Origin: Phycisphaerales bacterium
GTDB taxonomy: Bacteria > Planctomycetota > Phycisphaerae > Tepidisphaerales > Tepidisphaeraceae
Direction: 5' to 3'
Assembly (NCBI GenBank): GCA_020847375.1
Contig: JADLCB010000004.1
Span: forward strand, 17,743-81,742
DNA length: 64,000 bases
Shown: in pieces, positions 60,851 through 64,000 of the stretch
Layout: each line of letters starts with the position of its first letter
Position numbering within the stretch: position 1 is the stretch's first letter
The notes under the pieces: model-generated
Database searches by the model: none
Seen by the model: the letters and a program-made list of their open reading frames with translations, nothing else
Told to the model about the DNA's origin: nothing
Translations under genes and position numbers: made by a program

Positions 60851-63800
60851 TGATTAACCAACATTTTTTGGCGTGCCTCGTCATTGTATGGGGCATGGTT
60901 GGATCGGTCAGCGCCTTGGCTGATGATCAGGCGCTGAAGGATGCATCATCGAGTGGCGTAGGCGTTCAACCGGCGCAGGTCGAGGCGGCGGTCAAGCCGA
61001 ACGATTCGGGTTATTTCATCGTTTCTGATCCGCTGTTTGAGCCGCTGTTGAGTGATCAGCCGGCGCTGAATATCACGCCCTATTGGGGCGGTAATACCAA
61101 ATATCGTGAGCGGTACAGCAGTTTTGCGGTCAAGTTCGCCTATCGTTATGTCTGGGATGAACAGTGGTCGGAAATCGCCCCCTATTCGATGGCAGCGCTG
61201 GGGCTGCCGTGCGATGAGTCGATCAAGTATCGCGTGCCGACCATCGAGAGCATCCTCCCCTATGCGACCGATGTAGCGCCGAAGATCATCGACGACAAGA
61301 CCGCCAATTGGATTCTCGATCCGCGCTGGCAGGATGAGTATGTGCGTCGGGCGGTTGAGCTGGCCAGGGAATATCGGGGCAAGACGGATCAGCTCTGGGC
61401 GCTGCTGGCGGGAGATGAAATGTATGAATCGGCAGCGATCAAGATTCCGCCGATGAGTCTTCGCTATGACCAGGTAAACCAGGCCGATGAGGAAATCCGC
61501 ACGAAATACGGGTTCGGAAAATATGGCATGCCCGAATCCGACACTGACGCCGATCCATTCAAGCGCATTGCCCATCGGCGCTGGGTGATTGACCAGCTTG
61601 AGTCGCTGTTTTCCCGAACGCATGGGGCGGTCAAGGAAGTCAACCCGGAAATCAAACTGATCAGCCCGGATTTCAGCGGGGCTGCGCCGATGTGCGATCT
61701 GGGGCAGTTGTCCAATTATTTTGACCTGGTGATGTTCCAGAGCTGGGATATTTTTGAACCACTGGCCAACCAGGTTTCAACCGGATGCGATACGAAGATT
61801 ATTGCGGATTTATCAACCGTGCCAGTGTCCGCATTGGTACAGAATACCATCGGGCGGGCACAAGTTCCCGGTATCGAGGACATTCGCGAGCGCTACAGCC
61901 AGGCGTATCGCAACGGCGCCGATGGGATCACGATCTGTGCTGAAGAATGGTACGAGTTTGAGATCGGCCATCCGCGCTATAATTACCCAGCCAAGTGGCG
62001 GGCAATGCTGGAAATCGCGGATATGGCCAAGACCATGAGGAAGGTGAAGCTTCCGACGGCTGATAGTGCGGTGTTGTTGTCGGAATACACGATGTACACG
62101 TTCCGCTGGCCGCAGGTGACGGCGGAGGAGCACCCGCAAATCTATGCAATTTATACTCTGCTCGGGCCACTCGTCCGAAGCTGGTTTACCTTTGTGAGTG
62201 ATCGGCAGTTGGAACGCGCGCCGCTGGATGTCGGGCAATACAAGGCGGTCTACATTCCGCTGGCCAAATATGAATCAGCCGAGGTGTTGTCGCGGCTGGA
62301 GGAATATATCCGCGCCGGTGGCACGGTGATTTGCGCCGATCCTGAAGCCTTTTCATGGAATATCGATGGTCAGCCCCTGTCATCGCGATGGGCTGAAATA
62401 ACAGGCGTGAGTTTTGGCGCAGCGCGTCAGGGAAATGTTTCGGCCAAGACCGTCAAAAGGCCGGCACTGAGACTGGACGCAGCGTGTTCATTTCCTGCAC
62501 CGGGATATTCCGTGGCGCATCTGGCGGAAAATGTCAAACCGTTGATGGAATTCGCTGATGGAACACCGGCCGTTCTCATTCGCAATTACGGCAAGGGCCG
62601 GGTCATCCAATTTACGTCCAATCCATTAGCGGTTTCACCAACGCTTTCGTCGCCAATGATCAATTTGTTCAGGCAACTCCAGCGGGCAGTCGGTGCCAGC
62701 GTGGGACATGATGTGTGGCGATTCAAGCTGCCGCCGCTGAAGACCAAGCTCCAGTGGCCGCCAGTCGCTCCGGCTGGAACCGTATGCCTGACCAACAATG
62801 ATGTGGTCATGGAAGGTGCAGCCGCGCTGCATGGCAGTGCCAATCAAGCGATTGGGGGAACCTACACGGTTCGTGCCTTGGATGATGATTCTGTGATCGA
62901 AGGCCCGGTGGCATTTGATGTTGGTAAGCTGACCAACCGGTGGCTGGCCTATCAGACCCGGCGCGAATTTCGTGAACCCGATCCCGCTAAATGGACGCTG
63001 ACTCTGGATCGCCCTGCCAGTGCAACGTTCGATCTTGGTAAGTCATATCCGCTGGGACGTATTGTACTTTTCTATTCCGGTAGTCTGCCACGGACAACCA
63101 TCCAGGCCAGTTCTGACGGGCATGATTGGATTTCTCTTGGCGCGTGGCCAGGGCATGCGGCGGGAATGGATATTTGTGATGCGTCCCTGGAGCTGACGGG
63201 AAATTACCGCTACCTCAAGCTTAATTTTTCAGCGCCGGAATCTTCCGGCGACAGAGGTATTCTGAGCGAAGTGGAAATCTGGTCCGACGTTAAGAGTGAA
63301 CGGGGGAATTCTACGAACAGGGTTGATACCAATATTGTCATTGCGCCGATTGCTCCCAGTCCGGGCGATTACCAGGCTGCTTATCCGTGTCTCGCACGTT
63401 TGTCGGACGGGCGTCTGCTGTGCGTTTATTCAGCGTACGCTGATGCCAAAGGCGACCGCGTGGTCGTTAAAGGGATCTTTTCGTCAGATCAGGGTAAAAG
63501 CTGGAGTGAGCCGGTTACGTTGATCGATACATATCCGGAACTGGATTGCGACCCGGCGATCGTGGTGATGGGTCAGACGATTCTGGTCACATCGACGACC
63601 GTGCCACCGACGCACGCCCAATTCATCACGACATCCCGAACCATGGCGGTGCGTAGTCAGGACAACGGTCAAAGCTGGTCAGGGCAGTATGAAATACCCA
63701 TGCCGTATCGCTACACCTCCGGCAAGATCAACAATGGTCTGTTTTTTCCGGATGGCACGGCGATGTTTGGATACGCCTGGGATTCGCAGCTGCAAAAGCA

Positions 63801-64000
63801 GCACAAACTTGATACCGAGGGCGAAGAGGTGGTCGTTGTTGGCCTGATGATATCGAAAGATAAGGGCAAGACCTGGAGCAAGGGGCCGGAGCTGACCACG
63901 CACATTGAGAAAAATGATGGTGCCGTCCATGCGATCAGCGGAATGGATGAACCGGCGATTGTGATCTGCCCCGATGGATCGTTATACATGCTGGCGCGAA
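60850..64000 (+). CDS. Large secreted multidomain glycosidase, truncated at the window edge
   Basis: At least 1050 codons with no stop before the right edge. A signal peptide is present ('HFLACLVIVWGMVGSVSALA'). Residues about 45-400 look like a TIM-barrel glycosidase, with candidate acidic residues in 'LLAGDEMYES' (E190) and 'ITICAEEWYEFE' (E365/E366). About 405-600 resemble the amidotransferase-like domain of GH42-type enzymes ('YKAVYIPLAKYESAEV', 'YIRAGGTVICADPEAF'). About 700-810 resemble a discoidin (F5/8-type) carbohydrate-binding domain. From about 835 a sialidase-like propeller begins, with Asp boxes 'SSDQGKSW' (878), 'SQDNGQSW' (936) and 'SKDKGKTW' (1002). The start overlaps the previous stop. 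The catalytic family is uncertain. Confidence 0.85.
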   Translation, partial: MINQHFLACLVIVWGMVGSVSALADDQALKDASSSGVGVQPAQVEAAVKPNDSGYFIVSDPLFEPLLSDQPALNITPYWGGNTKYRERYSSFAVKFAYRYVWDEQWSEIAPYSMAALGLPCDESIKYRVPTIESILPYATDVAPKIIDDKTANWILDPRWQDEYVRRAVELAREYRGKTDQLWALLAGDEMYESAAIKIPPMSLRYDQVNQADEEIRTKYGFGKYGMPESDTDADPFKRIAHRRWVIDQLESLFSRTHGAVKEVNPEIKLISPDFSGAAPMCDLGQLSNYFDLVMFQSWDIFEPLANQVSTGCDTKIIADLSTVPVSALVQNTIGRAQVPGIEDIRERYSQAYRNGADGITICAEEWYEFEIGHPRYNYPAKWRAMLEIADMAKTMRKVKLPTADSAVLLSEYTMYTFRWPQVTAEEHPQIYAIYTLLGPLVRSWFTFVSDRQLERAPLDVGQYKAVYIPLAKYESAEVLSRLEEYIRAGGTVICADPEAFSWNIDGQPLSSRWAEITGVSFGAARQGNVSAKTVKRPALRLDAACSFPAPGYSVAHLAENVKPLMEFADGTPAVLIRNYGKGRVIQFTSNPLAVSPTLSSPMINLFRQLQRAVGASVGHDVWRFKLPPLKTKLQWPPVAPAGTVCLTNNDVVMEGAAALHGSANQAIGGTYTVRALDDDSVIEGPVAFDVGKLTNRWLAYQTRREFREPDPAKWTLTLDRPASATFDLGKSYPLGRIVLFYSGSLPRTTIQASSDGHDWISLGAWPGHAAGMDICDASLELTGNYRYLKLNFSAPESSGDRGILSEVEIWSDVKSERGNSTNRVDTNIVIAPIAPSPGDYQAAYPCLARLSDGRLLCVYSAYADAKGDRVVVKGIFSSDQGKSWSEPVTLIDTYPELDCDPAIVVMGQTILVTSTTVPPTHAQFITTSRTMAVRSQDNGQSWSGQYEIPMPYRYTSGKINNGLFFPDGTAMFGYAWDSQLQKQHKLDTEGEEVVVVGLMISKDKGKTWSKGPELTTHIEKNDGAVHAISGMDEPAIVICPDGSLYMLAR

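Overview
The window looks like a chromosome fragment of a Planctomycetota bacterium, most likely of the Phycisphaerae type. Three C-terminal or N-terminal sorting signals point that way: two secreted proteins end in PEP-CTERM tails, and one protein has the prepilin-type N-terminus plus a 'DGHV' C-terminal motif typical of the large planctomycetal pseudopilin-like family. The housekeeping genes (ilvD, addAB, rnr, pdxA, ribE, recO, prs, pth, rpsF, ssb, rplI, rplY, rpsU) are intact and diverged from proteobacterial or Bacillus forms. Base composition is moderately GC-rich and even by eye. I see no insertion sequence, prophage or CRISPR array. Three tRNA genes are present: Lys(TTT), Asp(GTC) and Gln(TTG).

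Layout. 0.5-4 kb holds a membrane-anchored coiled-coil protein with a BRCT-like tail, then an overlapping gene pair. The first gene of the pair is a HipA/HipT-type kinase core without the usual N-terminal lobe. The second carries what looks like that missing lobe fused to a HIRAN domain. 4-13.5 kb holds ilvD, an orphan PTS EIIA, a TauE/DUF1634 pair, a three-gene ABC-2 type exporter operon and rpsU. 13.6-20.3 kb holds a thioesterase, an outer-membrane barrel, a methyltransferase, a HAD phosphatase, a zinc-peptidase-like lipoprotein, a GH10-fold protein that appears to have lost both catalytic glutamates, and a helix-hairpin-helix protein. 20.3-34.5 kb holds addB-addA, RNase R, ribE-pdxA, an SGNH hydrolase and a PHP phosphoesterase.

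34.6-39.2 kb holds tRNA-Lys, a PEP-CTERM protein with two aspartic-protease-like DTG motifs, recO-comF and a class C serine hydrolase. 39.2-47.0 kb is a leftward type IV pilus operon, pilM-N-O-P(like)-B-T-C. 47.4-50.7 kb holds a rhodanese-methyltransferase fusion, tRNA-Asp, a GT2 glycosyltransferase, a sugar-phosphate isomerase-like protein and a DUF2934 protein. 50.8-57.4 kb is a leftward run glmU(short)-prs-rplY-pth-rpsF-ssb-rplI-FliN-like, with bcp beyond it; rpsR is missing from its usual place.

57.7-64.0 kb is a glycan-utilisation-like locus. A GntR/LacI hybrid regulator is divergent from a PEP-CTERM protein, a pseudopilin-like protein and a very large secreted multidomain glycosidase. 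The last gene runs off the right edge (1050 codons without a stop). The shared intergenic region holds a near-consensus sigma-70 promoter and repeated TTGTATTG elements that are good operator candidates.

The most interesting items are the split HipA kinase/HIRAN pair (2284-3974), the glycosidase locus with its candidate operator, the two-DTG PEP-CTERM protein and the apparently dead GH10 protein. All functions are inferred from reading motifs; no database search was run.
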